Of a DNA stretch of 6,824 nucleotides, positions 6,261 through 6,824 are shown one piece after another. The notes beneath the pieces were generated by a model, which was given only the letters and a program-made list of their open reading frames with translations, was not told the DNA's origin and did no database searches. Numbering within the stretch: position 1 is the stretch's first letter; each line of letters starts with the position of its first letter. Origin of the DNA: Candidatus Aenigmatarchaeota archaeon (lineage in GTDB: Archaea; Aenigmatarchaeota; Aenigmatarchaeia; QMZP01); assembly GCA_030673725.1 (NCBI GenBank), contig DAOVIL010000027.1, positions 1 to 6,824 on the forward strand. The letters run 5' to 3'. The position numbers were made by a program, and so were the translations under genes.

Positions 6261-6824
6261 CTTCCTGGACTTCAGTCTCTGCTAGCTCGGTTTCCACGGT
6301 CACAGTCTCTGCTGGCTCGACAACCTCTATCTCAGTCAGCTCTTCGACCGTTTCCTCGTCCAGGCCTGTCTGCTCGACAATCTCGTCCTCTATCTCTTCG
6401 ACGTCAGTGCTCTCCACAGTGAAGGTCTCCTCCACATCGTCTATCTCAACCGTTACGGGTGCGGTATCGTCCTCTATCACGACCTCTACTGTGTCGCCGT
6501 CTTCGAGCTCTGCTTCCTCTTCATCAAGGATCTCTTCTGCCTCATCCTCTTCAAGCTCTGCAACAGCGTTCTTGTTCCTGAGCTCCTTCACGATGTCTCC
6601 GAGGGCCTTCCTGGCCTCGCTTAAGGCTGTGTGCGCTTCCTTCATCTTGGCCTGAGCCTCTGTCAGCGCTGCCTTCCTGGCCTCTGGATCCTGGGCTGTG
6701 GAAGCTTCCTTGAACTTGGCCACTGCCTCCAGGTAGATCGCCTCGACAGACTCCAGCTTGGAGTTGAAGTCGTCGACAAGGGACTCTGCCGCTGCAGTGT
6801 CCTTTCCGCGCTCCACCATCTTTG
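6253..6824 (-). CDS. Coiled-coil plus extremely acidic protein, 5' end off the right edge
   Basis: The frame is open to the right edge. The first ATG in view (6819) is preceded by an in-frame AAG, and MVERGKDTAAAESLVDDF reads like the middle of a helical repeat, so the true start probably lies outside. Counting from that Met, residues 10-85 are Ala/Glu/Lys-rich helices with heptad-like spacing (coiled coil or helical hairpin). Residues 84-188 contain no Lys, Arg or His and are dominated by Glu/Asp, Val and Thr. VTVEIDDVEETFTVES, then a helix ending in EIVEQTGLDEE (122-156), suggests a small beta-plus-helix domain. From memory this resembles secreted coiled-coil proteins of DPANN archaea, but I cannot confirm a family. 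Surface location is inferred from composition and from the acidic lipoprotein gene next door. No signal peptide can be judged here. Confidence 0.75.
   Translation of the reverse strand, partial: KMVERGKDTAAAESLVDDFNSKLESVEAIYLEAVAKFKEASTAQDPEARKAALTEAQAKMKEAHTALSEARKALGDIVKELRNKNAVAELEEDEAEEILDEEEAELEDGDTVEVVIEDDTAPVTVEIDDVEETFTVESTDVEEIEDEIVEQTGLDEETVEELTEIEVVEPAETVTVETELAETEVQEEA

Noticed and set aside
6407..6655. Ser-rich plus-strand frame of 82 codons
   Set aside because: Ser repeats are the antisense of GAG/GAA/GAC runs in the acidic protein gene.
1..6824. tRNA, rRNA, CRISPR array, insertion sequence or integrase site
   Set aside because: No cloverleaf, regular spaced repeats, transposase motif or terminal inverted repeats were found by eye on either strand.

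Overview
The window looks like archaeal chromosome, most likely from a DPANN-type or other uncultured archaeon. The main reason is the gene at 4946-5935 (minus), which encodes a DUF63-type membrane protein, a family known from Archaea. Supporting signs are GGTGA-type Shine-Dalgarno sites, TATA-box-like promoters, a probable leaderless gene and heavy AGG/AGA (Arg) and ATA (Ile) codon use in the kinase gene. I see no rRNA, tRNA, CRISPR array or transposase.

Left half (1-3418, minus strand): two overlapping genes, transcribed right to left. First comes a 179-residue protein with an excisionase/MerR-like winged-helix module and a short tandem repeat. A very large protein follows; 962 residues are visible before it runs off the left edge. 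By eye it carries several helix-turn-helix plus beta-hairpin modules joined by Pro/Glu-rich linkers. Neither protein belongs to a family I can name.

Middle (3419-5225): a 94-bp divergent intergenic region holds a perfect 18-bp palindrome centred on a TATA box, which could serve both directions. To its right, on the plus strand, is a Hanks-type Ser/Thr protein kinase. It has clear catalytic and activation-loop motifs, but Gln appears to replace the usual ATP-anchoring Lys. It ends in one membrane anchor. Kinase and winged-helix genes sharing a promoter region suggest a sensor/regulator unit; this is the best candidate here for an undescribed system, but the functional link is inference.

Right part (4946-6824, minus strand): the DUF63 membrane protein, a 76-residue acidic lipoprotein, and the C-terminal part of a coiled-coil, extremely acidic protein that runs off the right edge. 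The kinase and DUF63 genes are convergent and their reading frames overlap by 280 bp. Recognisable sequence of both families stops near 5117, so each gene seems to have lost its own stop codon and to read into the other's antisense strand. The 56-bp gap between the lipoprotein and DUF63 genes packs a UUCG-loop terminator against a leaderless promoter that uses the same T-rich tract.
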